Shown here piece after piece: positions 1-8,000 of a stretch of 38,684 nucleotides of DNA (the stretch's first letter is position 1; every line of letters starts with the position of its first letter). A model generated the notes under the pieces. The model saw nothing but the letters and a program-made list of their open reading frames with translations. It was not told where the DNA came from and did no database searches. Origin of the DNA: a virus; the IMG/VR virus record IMGVR_UViG_3300029309_000106, positions 1-38,684 of that record, one strand, 5' to 3'. Made by a program: the position numbers and the translations under genes.

Positions 1-1
1 A

Positions 2-820
2 AACATTCAAGAGTTTATTAATACTAGTGAAGCAGAAGATAGAATTAATATTCGAGAGATTATGAAAGCATATAATAAAATCGATGAAACTTTAAGAAAA
101 GGAATAGATCAAGGTCACGTAGACGTAGGAGTATTAAGTAAGCAGCTATTAATTTTGTATGTAAGATTTGATCAAGCTGCAGATAAGGCCGAAGCTAAAG
201 GACCAGAAGGATTTTATCAAGTGCCAACTACTACAGGCACAGAACGTATTGAAGGCGCTCCTCGAGGATATGATGTAGAAGTTAAAACTAAAAACAAAAA
301 GAGAAAAACAGCAGCAATAAGAACAATTGCAGAAGAAGTCAGACGTTTATATATAATGTCAAAAGCAGTAGATCAACTAGACAACGATACAGTAAAAAGA
401 TTAAAAGGTGATAAAAAAGAAATTATAAGAGCTGCGCTTGATGAATATTTTGAAGGAGGTCAAATTGCTCATAGTATCGAAAAAACAAAAACTGTTGATA
501 TTATAACTGGTGAAGGCACTCAAAAAATAGAATTAGATAGTAGAACAGATAATAGAGCTAAAGGATTAATTAGTAGACTTATAGGTATAGGGAGAGGACA
601 AGCTATAAATAAAAAACTTGAAGACGATACGTTAGCAAGTTTAATGAAAGAATATGGAGATCAGTTTACACAGATAACAGGATCAAGACCTCTTGAAAAA
701 GAAATAGTAGATCAAATTATGACTCTTGCTACAGGCAAAGAGAAAAAGAGTTGCATCACCTGTAAAAACAAAACTTTCTACAGCAATTTCAACAGCTATT
801 GTAGCTCAACAAGTTGCTAA
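2..820 (+). CDS. Virion structural (neck region) protein, 5' end missing, frame broken near 740
   Basis: The reading frame is open from base 2, so the true start lies left of the window; the first internal ATG is at 62. The visible part is hydrophilic and rich in Lys, Glu and Arg, and looks largely helical up to about base 735, with phrases such as GPEGFYQVPTTTG and SRPLEKEIVDQIM. No enzyme motif is visible. The last 25 or so residues (Cys-, Asn- and Ser-rich) look like out-of-frame noise over the start of the next reading frame. Skipping one base in the five-A run of gagaaaaagag (about 735-745) would join the two frames into one smooth protein. Its place just before the tail terminator and tail tube genes suggests a neck or head-tail joining role. 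Specific function is not recognised. Whether the break is real recoding or a sequence error is open. Confidence 0.6.
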   Translation, partial: NIQEFINTSEAEDRINIREIMKAYNKIDETLRKGIDQGHVDVGVLSKQLLILYVRFDQAADKAEAKGPEGFYQVPTTTGTERIEGAPRGYDVEVKTKNKKRKTAAIRTIAEEVRRLYIMSKAVDQLDNDTVKRLKGDKKEIIRAALDEYFEGGQIAHSIEKTKTVDIITGEGTQKIELDSRTDNRAKGLISRLIGIGRGQAINKKLEDDTLASLMKEYGDQFTQITGSRPLEKEIVDQIMTLATGKEKKSCITCKNKTFYSNFNSYCSSTSC

Positions 821-1205
821 AAAAGGATTACCTCGTCTTGTTGCTTCACCTAAAAAAGATAGAGGAGAATCTGGTAGAGGAGATCCTCGTAATAGAGATA
901 TAAATAAGCTGAGAATGAAAATAAATCAGCGACTACCAGCAGAAGTAAGAAGAAATATGGGGAGACCTGCACTTAGAAATCAAACAGGTAGGTTTTCAAA
1001 TAGTGTAACACTAACAGAACTAAGGCAAGGGCCGAAGACACTAGTAGGAAAATACACTTATATGTTAAGTCCTTACGAAACTTTTGAGAACGAAGGACCA
1101 AGACAATGGCCAACAGGGTATAATCCCAAAACTCTCATAACAAAGAGTATAAGAAATTTGGCAATGCAACATACAGAACAGAAATTTACACTTAGGAAAG
1201 AATAA
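726..1205 (+). CDS. Neck / tail-completion protein (HK97 gp10-like pattern), probably the downstream part of the preceding gene
   Basis: The frame runs from a TTG at 726, but neither this TTG nor the first ATG (about 914) has a usable Shine-Dalgarno sequence. This supports its being the 3' part of the gene to the left, read after a +1 shift. The N-terminal part is basic and low in complexity. The C-terminal half has the order NMGRPALRNQTGRFSNSV, then a KYTYMLSPYETFE stretch, then PKTLITKSIRNLA. A TGR(F/L)-x-NS strand, an aromatic/Tyr strand, and a C-terminal Leu-Ile-x-x-Ser-Ile helix resemble tail-completion proteins of the HK97 gp10 type and marine phage virion proteins. It overlaps the next gene by TAATG at 1203-1207. 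The role at the head-tail interface is inferred from this pattern and the position. Confidence 0.6.
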   Translation: MLQAKRKRVASPVKTKLSTAISTAIVAQQVAKKGLPRLVASPKKDRGESGRGDPRNRDINKLRMKINQRLPAEVRRNMGRPALRNQTGRFSNSVTLTELRQGPKTLVGKYTYMLSPYETFENEGPRQWPTGYNPKTLITKSIRNLAMQHTEQKFTLRKE

Positions 1206-1654
1206 TGCCAGAATATAGAACAGCAAGAAAGAAAATAGCAGTCTCTTTAGCAGAGAAGCTAAAAGAAATTGATGGCAGTCACCCTTTCAAAACAAATGTA
1301 TTTGAAAATGTGACATCAAAAATGTTATTCTTAGATGAAATAGAACAATATCCTAAAGTGTGCGTAGTCGCAGGAGATGAAAGTAGACAGTACTTACCTG
1401 ATGGCTACAAATGGAGATTTTTAACTTTAACAGTAAGAGCATATGTTCACAATGAAGATGATGCTCAAGAAGAACTTGCATTATTGCTCGAAGATATCGA
1501 AAGGATTATTGACGAGAATGATGCTTTAGTGTATGATGACACTGTGAATCCGAGTGAATCAACAACTTCATTAACAATTGAATCAATTGGTACTGATGAA
1601 GGAGTAATTCAACCTTTAGGTATCGGTGAAATGGTAGTCGAAGTACGATATTAG
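1205..1654 (+). CDS. Likely tail terminator protein (gpU-type)
   Basis: This is a 149-residue acidic protein starting at an ATG that overlaps the previous stop (TAATG), so translation is probably coupled. It has an N-terminal helix, a central strand region (WRFLTLTVRAYV), an acidic helix (DDAQEELALLLEDIERII) and a C-terminal strand ending EGVIQPLGIGEMVVEVRY. This helix-strand order, the length and the final beta strand fit tail terminators, which cap the head-proximal end of the finished tube and fix tail length. Position between a neck-like gene and the tail tube gene supports this. The sequence resembles minor tail or tail-completion proteins of marine phages. A head-completion role would be the main alternative. 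Confidence 0.65.
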   Translation: MPEYRTARKKIAVSLAEKLKEIDGSHPFKTNVFENVTSKMLFLDEIEQYPKVCVVAGDESRQYLPDGYKWRFLTLTVRAYVHNEDDAQEELALLLEDIERIIDENDALVYDDTVNPSESTTSLTIESIGTDEGVIQPLGIGEMVVEVRY

Positions 1655-1706
1655 GAGACGAAGACGCTCATTAATATGACGCGGAATCCTTTCCAAAGAA
1701 ATAAAT

Positions 1707-1711
1707 AGGAG
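1707..1711 (+). promoter_or_regulatory. Strong Shine-Dalgarno for the tail tube gene
   Basis: AGGAG lies 6 bases before the ATG at 1718. It is among the best ribosome binding sites in the window, as expected for a protein made in many copies. The 63-base gap before the gene (1655-1717) holds no promoter or terminator that I can support. Confidence 0.75.
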
Positions 1712-1717
1712 AAAGCA

Positions 1718-3301
1718 ATGGCTTTAAATCTATCGAGAAATACCAAAGTATTTGTTAGTACCGTAAACGGTGTTAAGGCAAGTAGTGGTACTGGAGGTTT
1801 GATAGCTGTGGATACTGTAACCGCAGGTACTGGGCACGCAGTAGGTGATGTTATCACTTTAACTGGTGGATCAGGCTCTGGCTCTAAAGTAATTGTTACG
1901 GCAGTTAATTCAGGAGCAGTTACTAAAGTAGCTGTAATGAATAACTTTAGAGGTTCAGGACACTCAGATGGTCAAGCATTTACACAAAGTGCAACAACAG
2001 GATCAGGCACAAATTTTGCTTGTGCGGCTGATGGTGTTAGTACAGCAGACACAACTTTTGATGGTGCTAGAACTGCACTCGGTCTTTTCAAAGGAAACGA
2101 AAGAGACGCAAATACTTTTAAAATTGGTGTATTAGATGGTTATAGTTTTTCCCAAGCAAACGAGAGTACTGATGTAACAATCAGTGAAGCTGGTTCAGCT
2201 CCAAACAGGGGTTCAAAGAGATTCAATGACTCTTTAGCACCTGCAGAGTGGTCTTTCCAAACATATGCAAGACCATTTAAACATGGAACTAATAGTTTCA
2301 GAGCAGCTAATACTATGGACTATGCAGAAAATATTCTATGGGCAGCGTTGTCAGGACAGACAATGACTACTGCAGATAAAGATACTAATAGTGGTGCAAC
2401 TACTAATTCAGGTATTACATATACTGCTTCAACAGCTGATGTAGATTTTCTAGCTTCAGATGCTCACGAATTGCTAAAACTACAAATCTATTTTGCACTA
2501 GAAAATACAACTTACAGACTTAATGAATGTCAAGTTAACCAAGTAGAGATTGATTTCTCTATTGATGGAATTGCAACCTTAAGTTGGTCTGGTAATGCAA
2601 CAAGTATCGACCAATTAACTGATTCACAAGCAGGCGCTATAGAAGATCCTTCTAAAGCAAATGAATTTACTGTATCAGGCTCAGGAAAAGCATCAATCAC
2701 TACAAGTGTAGAAAAATTCAACTTTGTTGATGTTAGTGGAACAAACGATGCAGATTATCTTAGAAATAAGTTATCAGCATTGACTCTTGCTAACGCAGTA
2801 CAAGGTGGAGGAGCATCTGCAGGTGGTTTAGATGCAGTTGCAAATTATGACATCAGTATTATTGGCGGGTCTATAACAGTAGCCAATAATATTACTTACT
2901 TGACTCCAGAAACTCTTGGAATTGTTGACCAACCTATTGGTTCATTTACAGGAACAAGACAAATTTCTGGAACACTAAATTGCTATCTTGATACAAAATC
3001 TAATGGTTCTAATGAATTATTAAAGAATTTATCAGCAGCAACAAACTTAGTTACTAACTCATTTGACATGAGTTTATTTATGGGTGGTGGATCTTCTGCT
3101 ACTCCTGTGATTGAGTTTGATATACCAAAAGCACATGTACAGATACCTGTCATTGAAGTAGCAGATGTTATTTCAACAAATATCGAGTTCATGGCTCTAG
3201 GTAGTAACCTATCAACAGGTGACGAAATGGTGGTTAAAGCTAAAGGCGCTAAAGTCTTTAGTGAAGCTGGGTACGCCAAAACTGGTAGTAGCGCAGTATA
3301 A
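1718..3301 (+). CDS. Major tail tube protein with an inserted beta-rich domain
   Basis: This 527-residue protein begins MALNLSRNTKVFVST and contains the stretches FKIGVLDGYSFSQA, DVTISEAGSAPNRGSKRFN and EWSFQTYARPF, which I recognise as the pattern of tail tube proteins of marine siphophages. Such subunits form the stacked hexameric rings of the tail tube. Residues about 29-105 form a Gly/Ser/Thr-rich unit (VGDVITLTGGSGSGSKV...) of the kind found as add-on domains in phage tail proteins. It interrupts the N-terminal part of the tube fold and may decorate the tube surface. The protein is much longer than a minimal tube subunit of about 150-250 residues, so the C-terminal half may hold further surface domains or a second tube-like fold. 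It has a strong ribosome site and is followed 2 bases later by the next gene. Confidence 0.75.
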   Translation: MALNLSRNTKVFVSTVNGVKASSGTGGLIAVDTVTAGTGHAVGDVITLTGGSGSGSKVIVTAVNSGAVTKVAVMNNFRGSGHSDGQAFTQSATTGSGTNFACAADGVSTADTTFDGARTALGLFKGNERDANTFKIGVLDGYSFSQANESTDVTISEAGSAPNRGSKRFNDSLAPAEWSFQTYARPFKHGTNSFRAANTMDYAENILWAALSGQTMTTADKDTNSGATTNSGITYTASTADVDFLASDAHELLKLQIYFALENTTYRLNECQVNQVEIDFSIDGIATLSWSGNATSIDQLTDSQAGAIEDPSKANEFTVSGSGKASITTSVEKFNFVDVSGTNDADYLRNKLSALTLANAVQGGGASAGGLDAVANYDISIIGGSITVANNITYLTPETLGIVDQPIGSFTGTRQISGTLNCYLDTKSNGSNELLKNLSAATNLVTNSFDMSLFMGGGSSATPVIEFDIPKAHVQIPVIEVADVISTNIEFMALGSNLSTGDEMVVKAKGAKVFSEAGYAKTGSSAV

Positions 3302-3303
3302 CC

Positions 3304-4212
3304 ATGTCGGAGTTTAACTTTCTTAGAGAAAGCCAACTCCACATATTACATGGGAGTAATCGATACAATGTAAAGATTACTCCCAACCTTTCGTTCTCAC
3401 AAACATTTGCCGAAGACGCATACGAAGTAAAGACTTTGCACGATCAAACGAAAATGTTTTCAGGAACGAGTATAACAAAAGCAAATCCTGCCAATTTTAG
3501 CTTTGAAGTTCATCTAACAAAAGAGAAAGATGAAAACATCGTGCTAGATCTTTTAACAGATTATGATACATCATCAGGAGAACAACTATTAAAATCTTTT
3601 GATATGTTTATAGTCTCAAACAATCAGACTTTAAAAATAGAAGGCTGTGTAATAACTCAAGGAGAGTTTAGGTTTGATAAAGGTAGTCCACTTATACTAG
3701 CTGTAAGTGGTAGCGGTAAAAAACTAGAAAGAGTAGGAGATGAAAGCTTTTCGCTTCCTGGTAACTTGGTTTCTCCAAGTACCACACGAACTCCCACAAA
3801 ACCTTTGCTTGATGTAGAAGTAGGTGGCTCAGATGTAAGTAATCTAGTCGCAGCTACATTGCAAGTTCAAAACAACATAAACTGGACTCCTTATGAGACA
3901 TTACAAGATAGCTTATCGGTTACAAATGCAAGTAATGCTATGTATCCTTCAAGCTATAGTTTGAATGATAGAGTGGTTAGTGGTAATATAACTCAGTTTT
4001 TTACTAACACAAATCAATCTGAATTTCAAACATTTAATACAAATACTTCAGTAGCGGTAAAAACTATAGTAGATGGAAATACATTTTTAAATGCAAATCT
4101 ATCAGGCTGTATGTTTACAAAACGATCAAACCCTTCAGAAGTATTTACTCAGACTTTTGACTTTCGATTAGTTACAAGTCCGAGTGATTTAGGAACAATT
4201 ATAACTTATTAG
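3304..4212 (+). CDS. Second tail tube-like / minor tail protein
   Basis: This 302-residue beta-rich protein starts 2 bases after the tail tube stop and has no clear Shine-Dalgarno of its own. Features that recall tail tube subunits include an early Phe/Asn-rich strand region, a motif NPANFSFEVHLTKEKDENIV where a strand runs into a helix, and a C-terminal QTFDFRLVTSP strand. Two halves can be seen (about 1-155 and 165-302), each ending in strands, so it may contain two tube-like folds. It lies between the main tube gene and the assembly chaperones, where some siphophages encode a second tube or tail-completion protein. It could cap one end of the tube or form a specialised ring. No enzymatic motif is visible; the call rests on context plus composition. 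Confidence 0.5.
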   Translation: MSEFNFLRESQLHILHGSNRYNVKITPNLSFSQTFAEDAYEVKTLHDQTKMFSGTSITKANPANFSFEVHLTKEKDENIVLDLLTDYDTSSGEQLLKSFDMFIVSNNQTLKIEGCVITQGEFRFDKGSPLILAVSGSGKKLERVGDESFSLPGNLVSPSTTRTPTKPLLDVEVGGSDVSNLVAATLQVQNNINWTPYETLQDSLSVTNASNAMYPSSYSLNDRVVSGNITQFFTNTNQSEFQTFNTNTSVAVKTIVDGNTFLNANLSGCMFTKRSNPSEVFTQTFDFRLVTSPSDLGTIITY

Positions 4213-4220
4213 GAGAAAAA

Positions 4221-4667
4221 ATGGAATTAAAATCATTACTAGTAGATAGTAAAACTGCTTGGGTAGACTTTCCAGGAATGGACGGTTTTGAAGTAGAGTT
4301 AGCAAACCTATCTAGAAAAGAATTAGTAAATCTTAGAAAAAGATGTACTACAAATAAATTTGATAGAAAAACAAGAATGTTTAACGAAGAGTTAGACGAA
4401 AGTAAATTTGTAACCGAATTTAGTGGTGCGACAGTTAAAGGTTGGAAAGGATTAAAATTAAAATATCTTGAAGATTTAATACTTGTTGATTTAAAAGGAC
4501 AAGATAAAGAATCTGAAATGCCATACTCAAAAGAAAACGCTGAAGTATTAGTTGAAAATTCTGCAGAATTTGATAATTGGCTCAACGAGGTAGTCTTTGA
4601 CTTAGAAAACTTTCGTAGCAAAGAGCAGGAAGCTCCTGTTAAAAAAGCTAGCCCTGTTTCTGGATAA
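4221..4667 (+). CDS. Tail assembly chaperone (gpG-type)
   Basis: This 148-residue, charged, mainly helical protein starts after AGGAG (4211-4215), which overlaps the stop codon of the previous gene. N-terminal KTAWVDFPGMDGFEVELANL followed by helical SRKELVNLRKRCT is typical of phage tail assembly chaperones that coat the tape measure protein until the tube polymerises. The protein ends in a low-complexity tail (QEAPVKKASPVSG), as expected for the part that is replaced by a T domain when ribosomes change frame. The A-rich run at 4641-4646 lies just before the stop, and the next gene's frame is open across this stop. Its position directly before the tape measure gene is the classical G-T-tape measure order. 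Confidence 0.75.
   Translation: MELKSLLVDSKTAWVDFPGMDGFEVELANLSRKELVNLRKRCTTNKFDRKTRMFNEELDESKFVTEFSGATVKGWKGLKLKYLEDLILVDLKGQDKESEMPYSKENAEVLVENSAEFDNWLNEVVFDLENFRSKEQEAPVKKASPVSG
4638..4650 (+). promoter_or_regulatory. Candidate +1/-2 translational frameshift site between chaperone genes
   Basis: In the upstream frame the codons are GTT AAA AAA GCT. The downstream chaperone frame is +1 (equivalently -2) and is open from before 4621 through 4681 and on, so a shift here would give a fusion reading ...APVKKLALFLDNKDIGMTKDQ. A -1 shift would stop at once (TAG at 4649). A Lys-tRNA sliding from AAA to AAG (4645-4647) fits a +1 slip. The downstream gene's own ATG has only a poor AGG 1-2 bases away. 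The family is known for programmed frameshifts (lambda -1, Mu -2). The exact slip site is inferred. Confidence 0.5.
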
Positions 4668-4680
4668 TAAAGATATAGGC

Positions 4681-5007
4681 ATGACCAAGGATCAATACTT
4701 GGAAATGTGCAACCAAACAGGACAAGAAATAGATTGGGAGAAATGTCCTCCAGATTGGGAGGATTTTCCTCAGATAGTAATTGATGCTATCAATATATTT
4801 CATAGTATGGGGGATAGAATGTACCCGGAAATTGGATATATTGGAAAAGACTATACTAACTTTCAATTTTTATTAGAACAATATAGTATAGAAGAACACC
4901 AAAAAGATTATACATTTGATTTAATTATTTGGTTAGATTCAAGAAAAATAGAAGCCTCACAGAAAAGATTAAAGGCAGAGTACGATAAGATAAAGCGAAA
5001 AAAATAA
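4681..5007 (+). CDS. Tail assembly chaperone, downstream (gpT-type) domain
   Basis: This 108-residue acidic protein has TKDQYLEMCNQTGQEIDWEK, then PPDWEDFPQIVIDAINIFHSM, then GYIGKDYTNFQFLLEQYSIE and a basic coiled end (KRLKAEYDKIKRKK). The pattern of an N-terminal Tyr-Leu-x-Met helix, a Pro-Pro-Asp-(Trp/Phe) turn, an Ile/Phe-rich helix and a Gly-Lys-Asp segment matches the second chaperone found before tape measure genes in several phage groups. No proper Shine-Dalgarno precedes the ATG. The frame is open upstream into the preceding gene, so its main product is probably a G-T fusion that links the tape measure to tube subunits. The stop overlaps the tape measure start (TAATG, 5005-5009). Confidence 0.7.
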   Translation: MTKDQYLEMCNQTGQEIDWEKCPPDWEDFPQIVIDAINIFHSMGDRMYPEIGYIGKDYTNFQFLLEQYSIEEHQKDYTFDLIIWLDSRKIEASQKRLKAEYDKIKRKK

Positions 5008-8000
5008 TGGCAAATAAAGTATTAATTGAAGTCATAGCAACCAGTAAAGGTTTAAAAGTTGTTGCGAAAGATACAGAAGCAGTTGTTCAATCTACTAAGA
5101 AATTAGAGAAAGAACAAAAGAAGACTACTAGATCAACTAAAAAACAAACTGATGCTCATGCTAAATATGATAAGCAGAATAAGTCTGTTATGCAAGGAAA
5201 TCTTTCTGCTTCAAAATCTTTCTCAAAAATGAAAGAAACAATCGGGGGCGGAAGCTCCGGATTGGTACAAGCCTATGCAACTTTAGCTGCTAACGTTTTT
5301 GCGGCTACAGCTGCTTTTACTGCTCTTCGTCAGGCTTCTCAGGTTACTCAACTTGTAGAAGGATTACAAGCTCTTGGTGCAGCATCAGGTAAAAATTTAG
5401 AATTATTAGCGGTAAATATCAAAGAAGCCGCAGGTCAAGCAATCGCATTAGACCAAGCTCTTAGAACAGCTTCTGTAGGTGCCTCTGCAGGATTTAGCTC
5501 AACTCAAATTGAAGGACTCGCCTCAGTAGCGAGGGATGCCGCTATTGCTCTTGGTAGAGATGTAGGAGATGCGGTTGATAGGCTTACAAGAGGTGCTGCA
5601 AAACTCGAACCAGAAATTCTTGACGAATTAGGTATCTTTGTAAGATTAGATGATGCATCTGCAAAATATGCAGCAAGTATTGGTGTAGCTTCATCTGAAT
5701 TAACTCGTTTCCAACAAAGACAAGCTTTTGCTAATGAAATTATAGAGCAGGGTGGTCAGAAATTTGGAGAGTTAGGAGATAAAGTAGAGGCTTCCCCATT
5801 TGATCAATTAGCAGCAACTTTAGGAGATTTATCAAGAACAATTATGGACGCCTTTAATAGTATTTTAGGCCCAGTGGCAGGTTTCTTATCAAATAACACT
5901 GTTGCTCTTGCAGGTCTGTTTGCAGTTTTAAGTAAAGGAATCATTGCTACTGCTTTACCAATGTTAAATACTTTTTCTGAATCAGCTCAAAAAGCCTCTC
6001 TTCAGTCAATGGCAATGGCAGAAAGAGAAGAAAAAACTGCTAACAGAAAAATACAACAACAAAGAAAAGCCTTACAACCTTTAAAAATGGTAAAAGGTGA
6101 GTATGGAGAGTTATTTAAAAAAATAAAAAAAGGTACTGCAACAATTGAAGAACAAGAACTTGCTAATAAAAAATTATTATCAACAATAAGTATAAGACAG
6201 AAAAACGTAAATAAAGGCGCACTTAAAAATATTCAACAAAAACAACAAGAACTCAAACTTATCAAAGATGAACAAAGGGAATTACAAAAACTTATTAATC
6301 TAGAAAAGGGGAGAGAAGGTTCAAGAGGAGCAGCTAAATTCTTTGGTGCACAAAGCAACTTTGATAGACGAGGTGGAAAAATACTTGGAAACCTCGATAA
6401 AGATATTGCAAGTGGAGATGTACTAGGAGGATTTAATAAAGCTATAAAGGCAGCTAGTAGAAATAGTGGTAAATTAATGAAAGACACTAGAGCAGCATCA
6501 GGTTCAATGAAAATACTAGGATTTACTGCTAGTGGACCTGTTGCAAAAGGTTTAAGATTAGCTGGAACAAGTTTTAAAATATTTGGACTCTCTGGAAAAA
6601 TAGCAATTAAAGGATTATTTACTGCTATTCCTGTTATTGGACAACTACTATTAGTAGTAGATTTGCTTATTGCAGGACTTAAAAAAGCAGTCGCCTTTTT
6701 TGCAAACTTTAAAGGAGAAGCCTCTGAATTAGAAAAAACTACCAAAAATTTAGAGATGTCTTTAAAAGGCGTTGATAAAATGATGAGTCAAGGAGCTTTA
6801 GCTAATAAATCAGCAGGAGAAGCTTTAATTATACAAGCAAATGCAACTGGGGGACTTATTGATGCAATGGAAGCACAATCAGAAGCTCAAGCAAAAGCAA
6901 GAGAAGAAGCTAGTGATTTTGGTAAAATCCTTATGAATATAGGAGATGGTTTTGAAGTTTTTGGCATGAAAATAGCTAATACTTTCCAACCTGTTACACA
7001 ATTCTTTGCAAATATTAGTCTTAATCTAAAACTCTTTTCTCTTGAATTTCAGAAAAGTGCAGCTGGACTGTTCAATGTCATGGCACATATAAATAACTTT
7101 TTTGCAGATGATAGTGCAAAAATAGAAATTATAGACCCTGAAAAATTAAGAGAGGAATTAGATAAAGAAATATTCGCAATTAATCAATCAATAGAACAAG
7201 CAAGACTATCAATGCAGAGATTAGCTACTAATGACACTCTTGACCTATTAGACAATGCAACAATAGTAAGTGCAGAATTCAAAGCAATGACTGCAATTAT
7301 AAAAGCAGGTGGCCCAGCACTAAATGAATTAAGTGATTTTATGGGCACAGATAATATAAATACATTTGTAGGACAAATTGATAGTCTAAAGAAAGGGTTA
7401 GCAGAAACAGACGGTGAAGCAGAAGCAATTACAAAACTTTTAGAATCTACTTTTAGTCCTGCAGTAGCAAAACTAGCTGGAAATTTTGTTAAAACTGACA
7501 AAGAGTTAGGTAGTACAGTAGATGTTGTAGGATTATTAGGAGCTGTACTTAGTCAAGGAACTGCCACTACAGTTGATGCTGGTAAAGCAGCAGAAGAATT
7601 AGGAGAAACATTTAAAAATAGTGGAGAAAAAATTAATAAGTTCTTTACTGGATTAAAAGAGAAATCAAAACTAGGCCCAATGCTTACAGAGTTTAAAAAC
7701 TTTGAAACATTAACAAACTCTATTAGAACTGGAGAAGGTGGAGATATTGCTTTCTTAGAACAGTTTGAAAAAGCACCTGCATCTTTACAAAGATTCTTAA
7801 CAAACACAAAAGAAATTACAAACCAACAACAAAGACTTAATCAATTAAAATCAATTGAAACTGATAATTTATTTGATCAAGTAATGATTCAGCAAATGAT
7901 AGAGGAACTATCAACACAAATAGCAGATGGAATAGAAGCTGAAGGTATAAAACTAAAAGAAAATTTAAATACTTTAATTCAATTCGAATTAATTCGTAAG

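Noticed and set aside
1676-1708. Ten-codon frame before the tail tube gene (MTRNPFQRNK)
   Set aside because: Too short, no ribosome site, and it runs into the tail tube Shine-Dalgarno; at most a leader peptide, with no support.
6233-6745. Long - strand open frame inside the tape measure gene
   Set aside because: Ser/Pro/Leu-rich product without ribosome site; it mirrors the codon bias of the tape measure gene on the other strand.
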